A program made the translations under genes and the position numbers. Source: Mycolicibacterium cosmeticum (lineage in GTDB: Bacteria > Actinomycetota > Actinomycetes > Mycobacteriales > Mycobacteriaceae). From it: a stretch of DNA of 64,000 nucleotides. Positions within the stretch are counted from its first letter, which is position 1; the number at the start of each line of letters is the position of its first letter. The notes under the pieces were generated by a model. It had not been told where the DNA came from. It was given only the letters and a program-made list of their open reading frames with translations, and made no database searches. The DNA lies in contig JACPVS010000002.1 in the NCBI GenBank assembly GCA_016197365.1, positions 1-64,000 of the forward strand, given 5' to 3'. Positions 1 to 12,057 of the stretch are shown piece by piece.

Positions 1-366
1 ATGCTCGCCGGTGATCTCACCCCGGGCTTGGGCGGCCGAGGTCGCCGGATACACCGGCTGCAGAGCTTCACCGGTCAGCCCGCGCCGCGGCGCGAGCACC
101 TCACCCTCGCTCAACCGCCGACCCGCCTCACCCTCCGACAGGCGTAACCGGATACCCACTGCGTCGCGCCACGTACGCGCCCCCAAATCAGCGGGCCCGG
201 CTTGGGCTTTCACCGCGGCCATCACCCGATGCTGCACCGCCGGGATCTGCCGATACACCCGCTCCAACGCAGTCTGCACATCCAACAACACAGCCACCGA
301 GGCGTCCTCGAACCCGGCGGTAGACAACGTGTCCATCACCGCGACCAGATCGACAACACCCTCCAT
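1..366 (-). CDS. DUF222 / 13E12-repeat family protein, N-terminal part (runs off the left edge)
   Basis: The minus strand is open from ATG at 366 to the window edge, giving 122 residues that begin MEGVVDLVAVMDTL and contain the WRDAVGIRLRLSEGEAGRR stretch typical of the DUF222 domain of mycobacterial 13E12-repeat proteins. Full-length members usually carry a C-terminal HNH nuclease domain, which would lie outside the window and is inferred only. The start is fixed by a -10-like TAGTGT (374-379) ending 7 nt before ATG, which suggests a leaderless mRNA. An SOS-type palindrome overlaps this promoter. The exact cellular role of the family is not known; several M. tuberculosis members belong to the LexA regulon. 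Confidence 0.8.
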   Translation of the reverse strand, partial: MEGVVDLVAVMDTLSTAGFEDASVAVLLDVQTALERVYRQIPAVQHRVMAAVKAQAGPADLGARTWRDAVGIRLRLSEGEAGRRLSEGEVLAPRRGLTGEALQPVYPATSAAQARGEITGEH

Positions 367-369
367 GCT

Positions 370-385
370 TCGAACACTAGTACGA
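370..385 (-). promoter_or_regulatory. LexA (SOS) box overlapping the -10 of the DUF222 gene
   Basis: Read on the minus strand the site is TCGTAC-TAGT-GTTCGA. It differs at one base from the mycobacterial LexA consensus TCGAAC-N4-GTTCGA. The presumed -10 hexamer TAGTGT (374-379) lies inside the box, so LexA binding would block RNA polymerase directly. The box ends 4 nt before the start codon. Confidence 0.65.
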
Positions 386-476
386 ACCACCGACAACAAC
401 CCGAGTTATCCACAGTCACCAATTCATCCACAGATACACGCGCACAACGTGATTGGGACTTGACAGCGAGACGGTG

Positions 477-1238
477 CTAAGCCGTCAGCACCAGTGGCGC
501 CCCGTCCGTGATCGCGATGGTGTGCTCGCTGTGCGCGGTGCGCGAACCGTCCGCGGAGCGGATGGTCCAGCCGTCCGGGTCGAAGACGATGCGGTCGGTG
601 CCCGCGGCGAACCACGGCTCGAGCGCCAGCGTCAGCCCGGGACGCAACTTCAGCCCACGGCCACGCCGCCCGATGTTCGGGACGTGGGGGTCTTCATGCA
701 TGGTGCGCCCCAGACCGTGCCCACCGAACTCGGTGTTGACCAGGTAGCCGTAGTCGGCCGCGACGTCGCCGATGGCGGCCGAGATGTCGCCCAGGCGCTT
801 TCCGGGTATCGCCTCGGCGATGCCTGCCGCCAATGCCTCCTCGGTGGCGGTCACCAGTCGACGGTCTTCGGGTCGAGCGGTGCCGATGATGACGCTGAGG
901 GCGGAATCGGCCACCCATCCGTCGATGGACACCGCGATGTCCATGGTGAGAAGGTCGGCGTCGGCCAGCGCGTAGTCGTGCGGAAGCCCGTGCAGCACTG
1001 CGTCGTTGACCGACAGACAGATGACATTGCGGAACGGCCCGCGCCCGAACGACGGGGCGTAGTCCCAGTAGCAGGACTGGGCGCCCCGCTCGTTGATCAG
1101 CTCCCGGGCACGCTGTTCGAGCTCCAGCAGGTTCACCCCGGGTCGGGCCCGGCCGGCGAGATCGTCGAGCAGTTCCGCGATGAACCTCCCGGTGACGTGC
1201 ATCGCCGCGATCTCCTGCGGCGTCTTCAACTCCAACAC
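477..1238 (-). CDS. map: Methionine aminopeptidase, type I
   Basis: Cytosolic metalloenzyme that removes the initiator methionine from nascent proteins. The 253-residue product has the pita-bread fold signature: the metal ligands are seen in TMDIAVSIDGWVAD (Asp), GHGLGRTMHEDPHVPN (His) and the C-terminal Glu-containing segments LALEPW and SEHT. I chose GTG at 1238 because AGGAGG (1246-1251) lies 7 nt upstream; the frame is open further up to 1271 but that part overlaps an operator. No long N-terminal SH3-binding extension is present, so it is the short form. It is divergent from an XRE regulator and shares paired operators with it, which suggests that this copy is regulated. Mycobacteria usually carry a second map gene elsewhere. 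Confidence 0.9.
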   Translation of the reverse strand: MLELKTPQEIAAMHVTGRFIAELLDDLAGRARPGVNLLELEQRARELINERGAQSCYWDYAPSFGRGPFRNVICLSVNDAVLHGLPHDYALADADLLTMDIAVSIDGWVADSALSVIIGTARPEDRRLVTATEEALAAGIAEAIPGKRLGDISAAIGDVAADYGYLVNTEFGGHGLGRTMHEDPHVPNIGRRGRGLKLRPGLTLALEPWFAAGTDRIVFDPDGWTIRSADGSRTAHSEHTIAITDGAPLVLTA

Positions 1239-1255
1239 AACCACGCCTCCTGAGC

Positions 1256-1269
1256 GGTATGAAAATACC
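1256..1269. promoter_or_regulatory. Operator 1 of the map/XRE intergenic region
   Basis: GGTAT-GAAA-ATACC is an inverted repeat with a 4-nt spacer. It is the exact reverse complement of the core of operator 2 (1287-1300). The minus-strand -10 candidate TACGGT (1270-1275) abuts it, so binding here would cover the start point of map transcription. The binding protein is inferred to be the adjacent XRE regulator. Confidence 0.65.
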
Positions 1270-1283
1270 ACCGTAGCCGACGA

Positions 1284-1303
1284 ATCGGTATTTTCATACC
1301 GAT
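1284..1303. promoter_or_regulatory. Operator 2 of the map/XRE intergenic region
   Basis: ATCGGTAT-TTTC-ATACCGAT is a perfect 8-bp inverted repeat with a 4-nt spacer. Its core is the reverse complement of operator 1, and the two centres are 31 bp apart, close to three helical turns. It sits just upstream of the -10 candidate TACGCT (1310-1315) of the XRE gene, where a repressor would overlap the -35 region. Confidence 0.7.
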
Positions 1304-1321
1304 TGCGGGTACGCTGACCGC

Positions 1322-1588
1322 ATGGTGCGCCTCCCCCTGACCGCTGAACAACTCGCCGCGGGCAAGCGCCTCGGCGAGCAACTCCGCCGGGCCCGCGGTG
1401 ACCGTACCCTCGCCGAAGTGGCTGAGGCTGCGGCGATTTCCCCGGAGACGCTGCGCAAGATCGAGACCGGCCGACTGGCCACCCCGGCGTTCAGCACCAT
1501 CGCCGCGCTGGCCCGCGTGCTTCCGCTGTCCCTCGACGAGCTGGCCGAGAACTGCTTCGTCCGCACCGATCTCCGGCACACGGGCTAA
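1322..1588 (+). CDS. XRE-family helix-turn-helix regulator
   Basis: An 88-residue protein that is almost entirely one Cro/C1-type HTH domain. Residues 16-70 contain the helix pattern [32 protein letters not shown] and [19 protein letters not shown]. There is no extra sensor or enzymatic domain. TACGCT at 1310-1315 ends 6 nt before ATG, consistent with a leaderless transcript. It is divergent from map, and the two palindromes between them are good candidates for its own operator sites, so autoregulation plus control of map is the simplest model. Its stop codon overlaps the convergent glnD stop by 4 nt. It is not part of the core M. tuberculosis arrangement here, where another gene lies between ffh and glnD. 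Confidence 0.85.
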   Translation: MVRLPLTAEQLAAGKRLGEQLRRARGDRTLAEVAEAAAISPETLRKIETGRLATPAFSTIAALARVLPLSLDELAENCFVRTDLRHTG

Positions 1589-4077
1589 CTGGCTTCGGAC
1601 ACCGGCTTCGGCGGCGCAGGCAGCACGGCGTACAGCTCGTGTTCCAGCTCGGCGCGCAGTGCATCCGCCCTCGTACCGTCGTCGCCGTCGGCCAGCGCCG
1701 GCACCGCGATGCAGAACACGTCCACCACCGCCGAGCCCAGGGTGGTGACCTTGGCCCAGACGATATCCAGGCCGTCGCGTTCGATCACCGAGGTGAGCCG
1801 GGCCAGCAGACCGGTCCGGTCCACGGCCCGCACCTGCACGATGAACTGGTTCGGGGCGGACCCGGCGGACCACAGAATCCGCGGCGGGGCGCTGACCTGG
1901 TTCACCGGGACGGCGGAGGCCACCTCGCCGGCCCGGGTGTTGCCCGCCGCGTCCCGATCCCGGCGCTCGAGCGCGTCGACGACATCCAATTCGTCATCCA
2001 GCGCCAGGATGAACTGCTGGCGCAGCAGTTCTGCCGCCGGCGGTGTGCCGAAGTGCGGCGACACCACGAACGTATTGATCGCCATGCCGTCGATGCTGTT
2101 GACCGACGCCGAGTGCACCCGCAGTGAGTTGAGCGCCAGCACCCCGGCCGCCTTGGACAGCAGGCCACGGCGATCGGGCGCGATCATCGTCACGTTGTGG
2201 ATGTGGGCACCCTCGCCGGCTGTCAGGTCGACGTGCACACCGCCATCGGAGGCCAGCGAAAGGTAGTGCTGGTCAATGGGATCGGGTTGCGGCAACGGCT
2301 CGCCGGCCATCACCAGCCGGCAGCGCCGAACCAGGTCGCCGATCAGGGAAGCCTTCCAGTCGCCCCACACGCCGGGACCCGTTGCGAGCGAATCCGCTTC
2401 GGACAGCGCCTGGAGCAGTTCCAGCAGCACGGGGTCGCCACCGAGGGCGTTCACCACCCGGTCGATCGTCTTGGGGTCCTGCAGATCGCGACGGGTCGCG
2501 GTGTCGGGCAGCAGCAGGTGATAGCGGACGATCTTGGACAGCACCTCGATATCCGAGGGCCACAGGCCCAGGCGCGTCCCCACCTGGGTGGCCAGTTCCG
2601 CGCCGATGACACTGTGGTCCCCACCGCGGCCCTTGCCGATATCGTGCAGCAGCGCGCCCAGCACCAGCAGGTCGGGCCGAGCCACCCGGGTGGTGAATGC
2701 GCTTGCCCGCGAAACCGTTTCGATCAGGTGACGGTCCACTGTCCAGATGTGCACCACGTCGCGCGGCGGCAGGTCGCGGACCGCACCCCATTCGGGGAAC
2801 AGCCTGCCCCACAGACCCGTGCGATCCAGCGCCTCCACGGTGGCCACCGCGGCCGGCCCGGCCGACAACATCACCAGCAGATCCTTGAGCGCCGCACGCG
2901 GCCACGGCGCGCGCAGTTCCGGTGCGGCACCGGCCAACCGGCTCAACGTGGACGCGGCCATGGGCAGCCCGGTGGTAGCAGAGGCGGCCGCGACGCGCAG
3001 GATCAGGCCGGGGTCACGTTCGGGCCGGGCATCGCGGGCCAGGATCACCTCGCCGGCGAATTCGATTACCCCTTCGTCGAGCGGGCGCCGCGCCGGCCTG
3101 CGCAGTGCGGCGAAACCTCGTCGAGGCAAAGCATTTCCGGCCGTGCGGATACCGGCGTCCACGTAGTAGCTGACGGTGCGTGCGGCATCGGAGAGCATCC
3201 GGGCCAGGTCGAACCGGTCCCCGATGCGCAGCGACGCGCCGATCTCGTCGGCGTACTGCGCGAGCACCTGTTCACGGCCGCGGCCCGAAATGCGGTGCAG
3301 TTCGGTGCGCACGTTCAGCAGCGCAAGATGCGCCTCACCGAGGGTGCCCGTCGGCGAGGCCAGCAGCCGGCTGGGATAGACGTCGGCCAGCTGCGCGATG
3401 GCCAAGGCGTTGAGCAGCTGCACATCCCGGAGCCCGCCGCGACCGTTCTTCAGATCCGGTTCGGCCCGGTGCGCGATCTGACCGCTGCGCTGCCACCGCG
3501 CCTGGGCGTGTTCGACCAGTTCGTCGAACCGCGGGGCAATACCGGTGCGCCATTGCCGCCGCGCACCGCCGACCAAGAGCGACGACAGCTCCTGATCTCC
3601 TGCGATGTGCCTGGCGTCGAGCATCGCCAGGCCGGCGGACACATCCTCGCCGGCGACCTTGAGCGCCTCCGGCACCGTGCGGACGCTGTGGTCGATGCGA
3701 ATGTTCCCGTCCCACAACGGGTACCACAGCAGATCGGCGACCTGGCTGACGATCTCGACCGGCATGTTGTCGTGCAACAGCGTCAGATCCAGGTCGGAGT
3801 ACGGCAATAACTCGCCGCGGCCCAGACCGCCGGTGGCGACGATCGCGAAACCACTGGTCGGCGTGATACCGATCTCGGTCGCCTTGGTGGTGAGCCAGAA
3901 TTCGTTGAGATCGAGCAGGGCGGCCCGCAAGGCCGCCGAATCCAGCTGGCGCCCACCGGAGGTCAACAGCTGAGCGGACGCCTTGGCCAGATCCGTTGCC
4001 GGACGCAGCGATCCCGCTGCCGGCGCCTCCCAACGGGACGCCCCGGCAGCGGGATCGTGTGGTGTCTGCTCTGTCAT
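1585..4077 (-). CDS. glnD: [Protein-PII] uridylyl/adenylyltransferase
   Basis: Bifunctional nitrogen sensor that modifies and demodifies PII in response to glutamine. In actinobacteria the modification is adenylylation. The 830-residue product has a nucleotidyltransferase motif ([19 protein letters not shown], about residue 90), an HD phosphohydrolase segment ([14 protein letters not shown], about residue 460), and two C-terminal ACT domains ([19 protein letters not shown] and [16 protein letters not shown]). ATG at 4077 is preceded by GGGGGAGG; an upstream in-frame ATG at 4116 lacks a good ribosome site. It is the last gene of amt-glnB-glnD, with an 80-nt gap after glnB, and probably shares the GlnR-controlled promoter. 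Confidence 0.95.
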   Translation of the reverse strand: MTEQTPHDPAAGASRWEAPAAGSLRPATDLAKASAQLLTSGGRQLDSAALRAALLDLNEFWLTTKATEIGITPTSGFAIVATGGLGRGELLPYSDLDLTLLHDNMPVEIVSQVADLLWYPLWDGNIRIDHSVRTVPEALKVAGEDVSAGLAMLDARHIAGDQELSSLLVGGARRQWRTGIAPRFDELVEHAQARWQRSGQIAHRAEPDLKNGRGGLRDVQLLNALAIAQLADVYPSRLLASPTGTLGEAHLALLNVRTELHRISGRGREQVLAQYADEIGASLRIGDRFDLARMLSDAARTVSYYVDAGIRTAGNALPRRGFAALRRPARRPLDEGVIEFAGEVILARDARPERDPGLILRVAAASATTGLPMAASTLSRLAGAAPELRAPWPRAALKDLLVMLSAGPAAVATVEALDRTGLWGRLFPEWGAVRDLPPRDVVHIWTVDRHLIETVSRASAFTTRVARPDLLVLGALLHDIGKGRGGDHSVIGAELATQVGTRLGLWPSDIEVLSKIVRYHLLLPDTATRRDLQDPKTIDRVVNALGGDPVLLELLQALSEADSLATGPGVWGDWKASLIGDLVRRCRLVMAGEPLPQPDPIDQHYLSLASDGGVHVDLTAGEGAHIHNVTMIAPDRRGLLSKAAGVLALNSLRVHSASVNSIDGMAINTFVVSPHFGTPPAAELLRQQFILALDDELDVVDALERRDRDAAGNTRAGEVASAVPVNQVSAPPRILWSAGSAPNQFIVQVRAVDRTGLLARLTSVIERDGLDIVWAKVTTLGSAVVDVFCIAVPALADGDDGTRADALRAELEHELYAVLPAPPKPVSEAS

Positions 4078-4157
4078 CTCGGTCCTCCCCCGGCCATACC
4101 TGTTATCGGTCAACAACTACATTGGCCGGGAGAGCACCCCCTCAGCTCACGTGCGGA

Positions 4158-5881
<1,724 letters not shown>

Positions 5882-5973
5882 TCCCAGCTTCCTCCTTCGA
5901 CATGCCACGGTTAGGCACCGTTGACCTGGTAGGGAACTCTGCTGAGTAGTTGTTTCGCCGACGACGCGCTGGC

Positions 5974-6021
5974 GTTTCGGGCACGTGAACGGATCGGCCG
6001 GTTTCGTTTCCCCGGTGTTAC
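5974..6021 (-). promoter_or_regulatory. Two GlnR boxes upstream of amt
   Basis: On the minus strand, box A (6006-6021) is GTAAC-ACCGGG-GAAAC, an exact fit to gTnAC-n6-GaAAc. Box B (5974-5989) is TTCAC-GTGCCC-GAAAC, with one deviation. The boxes are spaced 32 bp, three helical turns, so two GlnR dimers would bind the same DNA face. The amt promoter of other mycobacteria is a known GlnR target, so an activator role is inferred. Confidence 0.75.
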
Positions 6022-6047
6022 GCGCTGCGGATTCGCCGCGCGCAGAC

Positions 6048-7385
6048 CTATCCGAGAAGCGCGTCGACGAATGCGGAGGGCTCGAACGGGGCGAGGTCGT
6101 CGGGCCCCTCACCGAGGCCGACGAGCTTCACCGGGACACCGAGTTCCTGCTGCACCCGGAACACGATGCCGCCCTTCGCGGTTCCGTCCAGTTTGGTCAG
6201 CACCACACCGGTGATCTCCACGACCTCGGCGAAGACCTTGGCCTGCGGCAGGCTGTTCTGGCCGATGGTGGCGTCCAGCACGAGCAGCACCTCGTCGACC
6301 TTGGCGCGCTTCTCGACGACGCGTTTGACCTTGCCCAGTTCGTCCATCAGACCGGTCTTGGTGTGCAGCCGTCCCGCGGTGTCCACCACGACGACGTCGG
6401 CGCCCGCCGCGATGCCCTTGTCCACGGCGTCGAACGCCACCGACGCCGGGTCGGCACCCTCGGGACCGCGGACCACGTCGGCACCCACGCGGGAAGCCCA
6501 GGCCTGCAGCTGGTCGGCGGCGGCGGCCCGGAAGGTGTCGGCGGCGCCGAGCACGACGCGGCGGCCGTCAGCGACGAGCACACGGGCCAGTTTGCCGACC
6601 GTGGTGGTCTTGCCGGTGCCGTTCACCCCGACGACCAGCAGCACCGACGGTTTGTCGGCGTGCGGCAGCGCGCGGATGGAGCGGTCCAGTTCTGGCCGCA
6701 GCGCGGCCACCAGTACCTCCTTGAGCACCGCACGGGCGTCGGCCTCGGTGCGCACCCCGGCACTGGCCATCTTCTCGCGCAGCGCAGCCACCACGGCTTG
6801 GGTGACGACGGGGCCGAGGTCGGCGATCAGCAGGGTGTCCTCGATCTCCTCCCACGATTCCTCGTCCAGATCACCGCCGCCGAGCAGGCCGAGCACACCG
6901 CGGCCCAGCGTGTTCTGCGATTTCGCCAGTCGCCCCCGCAGCCGCTCCAGGCGGCCTTCGCCGGGGGCGATCTCCTCGACGACCGGAGCGGGCTCCGGCT
7001 CCGGCTCCGGCTCCGGGATGGTCTCGGGTTCCGGCTCGGCCACCTCGACGGGCGGCTCGGGCAACTGGACGTTGGAGATGGTGCGTTTCGGCGCGTCCCG
7101 GGGCACCGCGGCGTCGTCGCCCACCCCCGGCAGCCCCGTTCCCGTCGGAGGAGGTGCTACATCCGACTTCGTCGGAGCTACATCGACGGGCTCCGACTTC
7201 GTCGGAGCCTCGGCAAACGTGATCCCGGACGCGGCGGTGTATCCGCCGGAACGATCGATCGGGGTGGCGGTGTCCTGCTTGGATAGGCTGATCTGCCGGC
7301 GCCGGTAGCGCACCAGCCCGACAACCAGCGCAGCGACAACCAGAACGGCGATGACCGCAAGTGCGATCCACAGAGCATCTGACAC
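6048..7385 (-). CDS. ftsY: Signal recognition particle receptor
   Basis: GTPase that docks SRP-ribosome complexes at the membrane. The 445-residue product begins with a single membrane segment (residues 5-26), followed by an acidic, Pro/Glu-rich linker that includes a run of alternating E-P residues near 125-135. The NG domain then carries the P-loop [10 protein letters not shown] (about residue 250), [23 protein letters not shown] and [10 protein letters not shown]. The membrane anchor is typical of actinobacterial FtsY and absent in E. coli. GTG at 7385 is the start; the divergent fni gene begins 25 nt away. The partner ffh is not in the window. Confidence 0.95.
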   Translation of the reverse strand: MSDALWIALAVIAVLVVAALVVGLVRYRRRQISLSKQDTATPIDRSGGYTAASGITFAEAPTKSEPVDVAPTKSDVAPPPTGTGLPGVGDDAAVPRDAPKRTISNVQLPEPPVEVAEPEPETIPEPEPEPEPAPVVEEIAPGEGRLERLRGRLAKSQNTLGRGVLGLLGGGDLDEESWEEIEDTLLIADLGPVVTQAVVAALREKMASAGVRTEADARAVLKEVLVAALRPELDRSIRALPHADKPSVLLVVGVNGTGKTTTVGKLARVLVADGRRVVLGAADTFRAAAADQLQAWASRVGADVVRGPEGADPASVAFDAVDKGIAAGADVVVVDTAGRLHTKTGLMDELGKVKRVVEKRAKVDEVLLVLDATIGQNSLPQAKVFAEVVEITGVVLTKLDGTAKGGIVFRVQQELGVPVKLVGLGEGPDDLAPFEPSAFVDALLG

Positions 7386-7410
7386 GCCGCCATTGTCTCA
7401 GGGCGGCAGC

Positions 7411-8451
7411 ATGACGATCGGCCCCGGCTTCTCGACTCACCCCGCGGACGGCCTCCAAGTGCGTAAACGGCGTCATATCGACGTCTGCCTGTCCGAGCCC
7501 GTCGAATATCAGACGGTGCGCACCGGCCTGGAGCGGTACCGCCTGCCCTACAACGCGCTCACCCAGACCAGCCTGGCCGAGATCGACCTGAGCACCGAAT
7601 TCCTCGGCGTCGGGTTGCGGGCGCCGGTGCTGATCGGGTCGATGACGGGCGGCTCCGAACTCTCCGGCACCATCAACCGCCACCTCGCCGCGGCCGCCCA
7701 AGAACTGGGCATCGGCATGATGCTCGGCTCGCAGCGGGTCATGCTCGGCGACGACCTGGCACCCACGTTCCAGGTCCGCGACGTCGCGCCCGACGTGCTC
7801 CTGGTCGGCAACATCGGGCTGGCCCAACTGGGTCCCGACGTGGTGCCCGAACTGAGGGCAGCGCTGGGCCGGGTCGGAGCCAATGCCCTTGCCGTGCACA
7901 CCAATCCGCTGCAGGAGGCGGTTCAGCGGGGCGGTGACACCGATTTCACCGGCTCGGTGCAGCGGTTGCGCGAACTCGCCACCGCCATCGGGTACCCGGT
8001 GCTGCTCAAGGAGGTGGGCCACGGAATCGGGGCGGCCGCCGCGGCGCACCTGGCCGACGTCCCGATCGCCGCGGTCGACGTGGCGGGCGCCGGGGGCACG
8101 TCGTGGGCCCGGGTGGAACAGTTCGTCCGCTACGGCCGGATCAACGATCCGGAACTGGCCGAGTGGGGCATCCCCACCGCCCAGGCCCTGGTGGAGGTGC
8201 GCCGCACGCTGCCGGGCATGCCGCTGGTGGCCTCCGGCGGCATCCGCACCGGGATGGACGCCGCGAAGGCCATCGCCCTCGGCGCCGACGTGGTGGCCAT
8301 CGCCCGTCCGCTGCTGGTGCCCGCGATCGAATCGGCTGCGGCAGTGACGGATTGGCTGGCGCGCTTCATCGCCGAGTTGCGCATCTGCCTGCACGGCTGC
8401 GGTGCGGCCGACCTGGCCGCGCTGCGCGAGAGCGGCATCACCACTACGTAG
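7411..8451 (+). CDS. fni: Isopentenyl-diphosphate delta-isomerase, type 2 (FMN-dependent)
   Basis: Interconverts IPP and DMAPP, the isoprenoid building blocks, using reduced FMN in a TIM barrel. The 346-residue product has the family signatures [35 protein letters not shown] (substrate-binding His and catalytic Gln region), LKEVGHG and [22 protein letters not shown] at 7411 was chosen over an upstream in-frame ATG at 7351, which lies inside the divergent ftsY gene. It lies between ftsY and smc, convergent with smc by an 8-nt overlap. M. tuberculosis has a type 1 enzyme elsewhere and no gene at this place, so fni is an insertion relative to that order. No carotenoid genes adjoin it. Confidence 0.9.
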   Translation: MTIGPGFSTHPADGLQVRKRRHIDVCLSEPVEYQTVRTGLERYRLPYNALTQTSLAEIDLSTEFLGVGLRAPVLIGSMTGGSELSGTINRHLAAAAQELGIGMMLGSQRVMLGDDLAPTFQVRDVAPDVLLVGNIGLAQLGPDVVPELRAALGRVGANALAVHTNPLQEAVQRGGDTDFTGSVQRLRELATAIGYPVLLKEVGHGIGAAAAAHLADVPIAAVDVAGAGGTSWARVEQFVRYGRINDPELAEWGIPTAQALVEVRRTLPGMPLVASGGIRTGMDAAKAIALGADVVAIARPLLVPAIESAAAVTDWLARFIAELRICLHGCGAADLAALRESGITTT

Positions 8452-11400
8452 TGGCGGTGACCAGTTCCTCGCCGCGCATCCGTTGCGAGATCACCTGGGT
8501 GATGCCGTCGCCCTGCATCGTCACGCCGTAGAGCGCGTCGGCGATCTCCATGGTCGGCTTCTGGTGGGTGATGACGATCAGCTGGGATTTCTCCCGCAGC
8601 TGCTCGAACAGGCCCAGCAGCCGGCGCAGGTTCACATCGTCGAGCGCCGCCTCGACCTCGTCCATGATGTAGAACGGTGACGGCCGGGCCCGGAAGATGG
8701 CCACCAGCATCGCCACCGCGGTCAGCGACTTCTCGCCGCCGGACAGCAGCGACAACCGCTTGACCTTCTTGCCCGGCGGGCGTGCCTCGACCTCGATGCC
8801 GGTGGTCAGCATGTCGTCCGGATTGGTCAGCAGCAGCCGGCCCTCGCCGCCCGGGAACAGCGACGAGAACACCTGGGTGAACTCGCGCTCCACATCGGCG
8901 TAGGCCTCGGCGAACACGGTCAGGATGCGCGCGTCGACGTCCTCGATGACATCCATCAGGTCCTTGCGGGCGGCCTTGACGTCCTCCAGCTGGGTGGACA
9001 GGAAGTTGTAGCGCTCCTCCAGCGCGGCGAACTCCTCCAGCGCCAGCGGATTCACCCGGCCCAGTTCGGACAGTTCGCGCTCGGCCTTCTTCGCCCGGCG
9101 TTCCTGGGTGGGTCGGTCGAACGGCATGGGCGCCGGCGCGGTCACCTGCTCACCGCGTTCCTTGGCCTGCTCGTATTCGGCCATCTCCAGTTCGGTGGGT
9201 GGCAGCGCCACCTGCGGGCCATACTCGGCGATCAGGTCGGCGGCCGCCATCCCGAACTGTTCGAGGGCCTGCTGTTCCAGTTGCTCGATCCGAAGGGCCG
9301 CTTGGGCTTTGGCGACCTCGTCGCGGTGCAGCGAGTCGGTCAGCGCGGTGATCCTGGCACTCAGTTCGGTGACCTCGGTGCGGGCCCTGCCCAGCGCCTG
9401 GCCGCGCAGCTGACGCTCGGTGGCCAGCTCGTCGCGGATGCGGGACGCCGCGGCGACCGCTTCGGCCAGCCGGGCGGCGACCAACCGGCCCGATTCTGAG
9501 ACCGCGGCGGCCACGGTCGCCGCGTACTCGCGCGCCTCCCTGGCCCGCAGCGCGCGTGCCCGCGACTCGCGTTCCGCGGCGGCTGACCTGCGCAGCGAAT
9601 CCGCCCGGCCGCGAACGGCATTCGCCCGTTCCTCGGCGGTCCGGACCGCCAGCCGCGCCTCCACCTCGGTGGAGCGTGCCGCGTCGGCGGCCACGGTGTG
9701 CTCCTGCCGGTCCACCTGTTCTACCTCGAACATCGGCTCTTCCTGCGCGTTGTTCAGCCTGGTCTCGAGCTCGGTGAGTTCTTCGACGGTCGCGGCGCGA
9801 CCGGTTTCCAGCTCGTCGCGCTGTTTGATCAGGCGCTGCCATTCGGCGTCGGCATTGCGGGACTCCTGGCCCAGCCGGCCGAGCTGCTCGTAGATCGCCG
9901 AGATCGCGGCATCGGACTCGTTCAGCGCGGCCAGCGCGTGCTCGGCGGCCTCCTGGCGCGCGTTCTGCTCCTGCTTGGCACCGGAGAGTGCGGCCAACAG
10001 CTCGCCGCTCTGGCGCTCCACCGTCGCCAGCTCGGCGCGCGCCTTGTCGATCTCCGATGCGATCTCCAGGGTGGACACCTTGCGATCCGAACCGCCGCTG
10101 ACCCAGCCCGCCCCGACCAGGTCGCCCTCGACGGTGACCGCGCGCAGATGTGGTTGGGCGGCAACGAGTTCCAGCGCAGCAGACAGGTCCTCGAGAACGG
10201 CCACGTCGGCCAGCATCGCGGTGATCGCGCCGCGCAGCCGGTCCGGTATCTCGACCAGGTCGACGGCCCACTGCGCACCGTGGTGCAACGCGCCGGTGTC
10301 GGGTCGCGGCCGGAGCGGCCAGTCCCCCAACACGATCGCCGCCCGGCCGCCGTCGGCTTCCTTCAGCGCGGCCACAGCGGCACGCGCGGCGCCGTTGTTC
10401 TCGGCCGCCAGGGCGTCGGCTGCCGAGCCCAGCACCGTGGCGATCGCCACCTCGAATCCGGAGCGCACCCGCAGCAGCTTGGCCACGGTGCCGAAAAGCC
10501 CATCGGCACTGTGGTTCTCAGTGAGCCACGCGGCGCCGTCCTTACGATCCAACCCGACCGCCAGCGCGTCGATGCGGGCCTGCAGCGACACCACCTGACG
10601 CTCGGCGCCCCGCTCGGCCGCCTGCAGTTCGGCGACGCGCTCGTCGGCCAGCCGCAGCGCCGTCACCGACCGGTCGTGGTGATCATCGAGGCCGACCTCG
10701 CCCTCGTCGAGCTCACCCACCTTGGCCTGCACCAGTTCGAACGCCGCCTGGGCGTGTTCGACCCGGGCAGCCGACTCCTCGATCCGCGCGGCCAGCCGGG
10801 CGATGCTCTCGTCGGTCGACTCCACGCGGGAGCGCATCGTGTCGACCTGCCCGGACAACCGGGCCAGCCCTTCGCGGCGGTCGGCCTCGGCGCGGGCCGC
10901 GGCGCGCTGGGCGCGTTCGGCCTCGGCGGCCACCCGTTCACGCTCGGCGAGCTCGGCGCGGGCCGACTCCAGCGTGTACCGCGACTCTTCGAGCTCCTCC
11001 AGCAGCTGGCGTTCCTCCTCGGCGACCAGGTCGGCCTCGGCCTCCAGCGCCTCGGGGTCGCGACCCGGTGTCGCGTCCGGCGCGGAGTCCAGCAATTGGG
11101 TGCGCTCGGTGGCGATCCGCACCGTCGCGCTCACCCGTTCGGCCAGCGCAGACAGCCGGAACCAGGTCTGCTGAGCCGTGTCGGCCCGCTCGGACAGGTC
11201 CGACACCGCCGACTCGTGGGCGGTCAGCTCGAGGCTTGCCGCCTCCAGCCGGGTGGTGACGTCGTCATGTTCGCGGCGCAGCGTCGTCTCGGCCTGATTG
11301 GTGTCGTTGAACTCGGTCTGCCGGGTCAGCAGGTCATCGGCGGCCAGCCGCAGCCGGGCATCGCGCAGGTCGGCCTGGATGGTCTGGGCGCGGCGCGCCA

Positions 11401-12031
11401 TCTCGGCCTGGCGGCCCAGCGGCTTGAGCTGACGACGCAGCTCGGTGGTGAGATCGGTGAGCCGGGCCAGGTTGGCCTGCATCGAGTCGAGCTTGCGGAC
11501 CGCCTTCTCTTTGCGCTTGCGGTGCTTGAGTACCCCGGCGGCCTCTTCGATGAAGGCGCGGCGGTCCTCCGGGCGGGATTCCAGGATCTCGGAGAGCTTG
11601 CCCTGCCCGACGATGACGTGCATCTCGCGGCCGATGCCGGAGTCACTGAGCAGTTCCTGCACGTCCATCAAACGGCAACTGCTGCCGTTGATCTCGTACT
11701 CACCGGCACCGTCGCGGAACATCCGGCGGGTGATGGACACCTCGGAGTACTCGATGGGGAGCGCGTTGTCGGAGTTGTCGATGGTCACGGTGACCTCGGC
11801 ACGGCCCAGCGGCGCACGGGTGGACGTGCCGGCGAAGATGACGTCTTCCATCTTGCCGCCGCGCAGCGTCTTGGCGCCCTGCTCGCCCATCACCCAGGTC
11901 AGGGCGTCGACGACGTTGGATTTACCCGAGCCGTTGGGCCCGACGACGCAGGTGATCCCCGGCTCGAAGCGCAGAGTCGTCGCCGCGGCGAAGGATTTGA
12001 AGCCCTTCAGCGTCAGACTCTTCAAATGCAT
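8444..12031 (-). CDS. smc: Chromosome segregation ATPase SMC
   Basis: Core subunit of the condensin-like SMC-ScpAB complex that organises the chromosome. The 1195-residue product has the N-terminal Walker [10 protein letters not shown] (31-39), two long coiled-coil arms, a hinge at roughly 520-650, the ABC signature [11 protein letters not shown] and a Walker [14 protein letters not shown] at the C-terminal head. ATG at 12031 starts [14 protein letters not shown], the usual family N terminus. Its 3' end overlaps the convergent fni by 8 nt. acyP and the OsmC gene lie just upstream on the same strand, as in M. tuberculosis. scpA and scpB are not nearby. Confidence 0.97.
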   Translation of the reverse strand: MHLKSLTLKGFKSFAAATTLRFEPGITCVVGPNGSGKSNVVDALTWVMGEQGAKTLRGGKMEDVIFAGTSTRAPLGRAEVTVTIDNSDNALPIEYSEVSITRRMFRDGAGEYEINGSSCRLMDVQELLSDSGIGREMHVIVGQGKLSEILESRPEDRRAFIEEAAGVLKHRKRKEKAVRKLDSMQANLARLTDLTTELRRQLKPLGRQAEMARRAQTIQADLRDARLRLAADDLLTRQTEFNDTNQAETTLRREHDDVTTRLEAASLELTAHESAVSDLSERADTAQQTWFRLSALAERVSATVRIATERTQLLDSAPDATPGRDPEALEAEADLVAEEERQLLEELEESRYTLESARAELAERERVAAEAERAQRAAARAEADRREGLARLSGQVDTMRSRVESTDESIARLAARIEESAARVEHAQAAFELVQAKVGELDEGEVGLDDHHDRSVTALRLADERVAELQAAERGAERQVVSLQARIDALAVGLDRKDGAAWLTENHSADGLFGTVAKLLRVRSGFEVAIATVLGSAADALAAENNGAARAAVAALKEADGGRAAIVLGDWPLRPRPDTGALHHGAQWAVDLVEIPDRLRGAITAMLADVAVLEDLSAALELVAAQPHLRAVTVEGDLVGAGWVSGGSDRKVSTLEIASEIDKARAELATVERQSGELLAALSGAKQEQNARQEAAEHALAALNESDAAISAIYEQLGRLGQESRNADAEWQRLIKQRDELETGRAATVEELTELETRLNNAQEEPMFEVEQVDRQEHTVAADAARSTEVEARLAVRTAEERANAVRGRADSLRRSAAAERESRARALRAREAREYAATVAAAVSESGRLVAARLAEAVAAASRIRDELATERQLRGQALGRARTEVTELSARITALTDSLHRDEVAKAQAALRIEQLEQQALEQFGMAAADLIAEYGPQVALPPTELEMAEYEQAKERGEQVTAPAPMPFDRPTQERRAKKAERELSELGRVNPLALEEFAALEERYNFLSTQLEDVKAARKDLMDVIEDVDARILTVFAEAYADVEREFTQVFSSLFPGGEGRLLLTNPDDMLTTGIEVEARPPGKKVKRLSLLSGGEKSLTAVAMLVAIFRARPSPFYIMDEVEAALDDVNLRRLLGLFEQLREKSQLIVITHQKPTMEIADALYGVTMQGDGITQVISQRMRGEELVTATT

Positions 12032-12057
12032 GACGGGTAACCCTACCGTCGCGGCGG

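Noticed and set aside
9698..12040. A 780-codon open frame on the plus strand opposite smc
   Set aside because: It mirrors the smc coding sequence and shows no family motifs; long antisense frames are expected in high-GC DNA.
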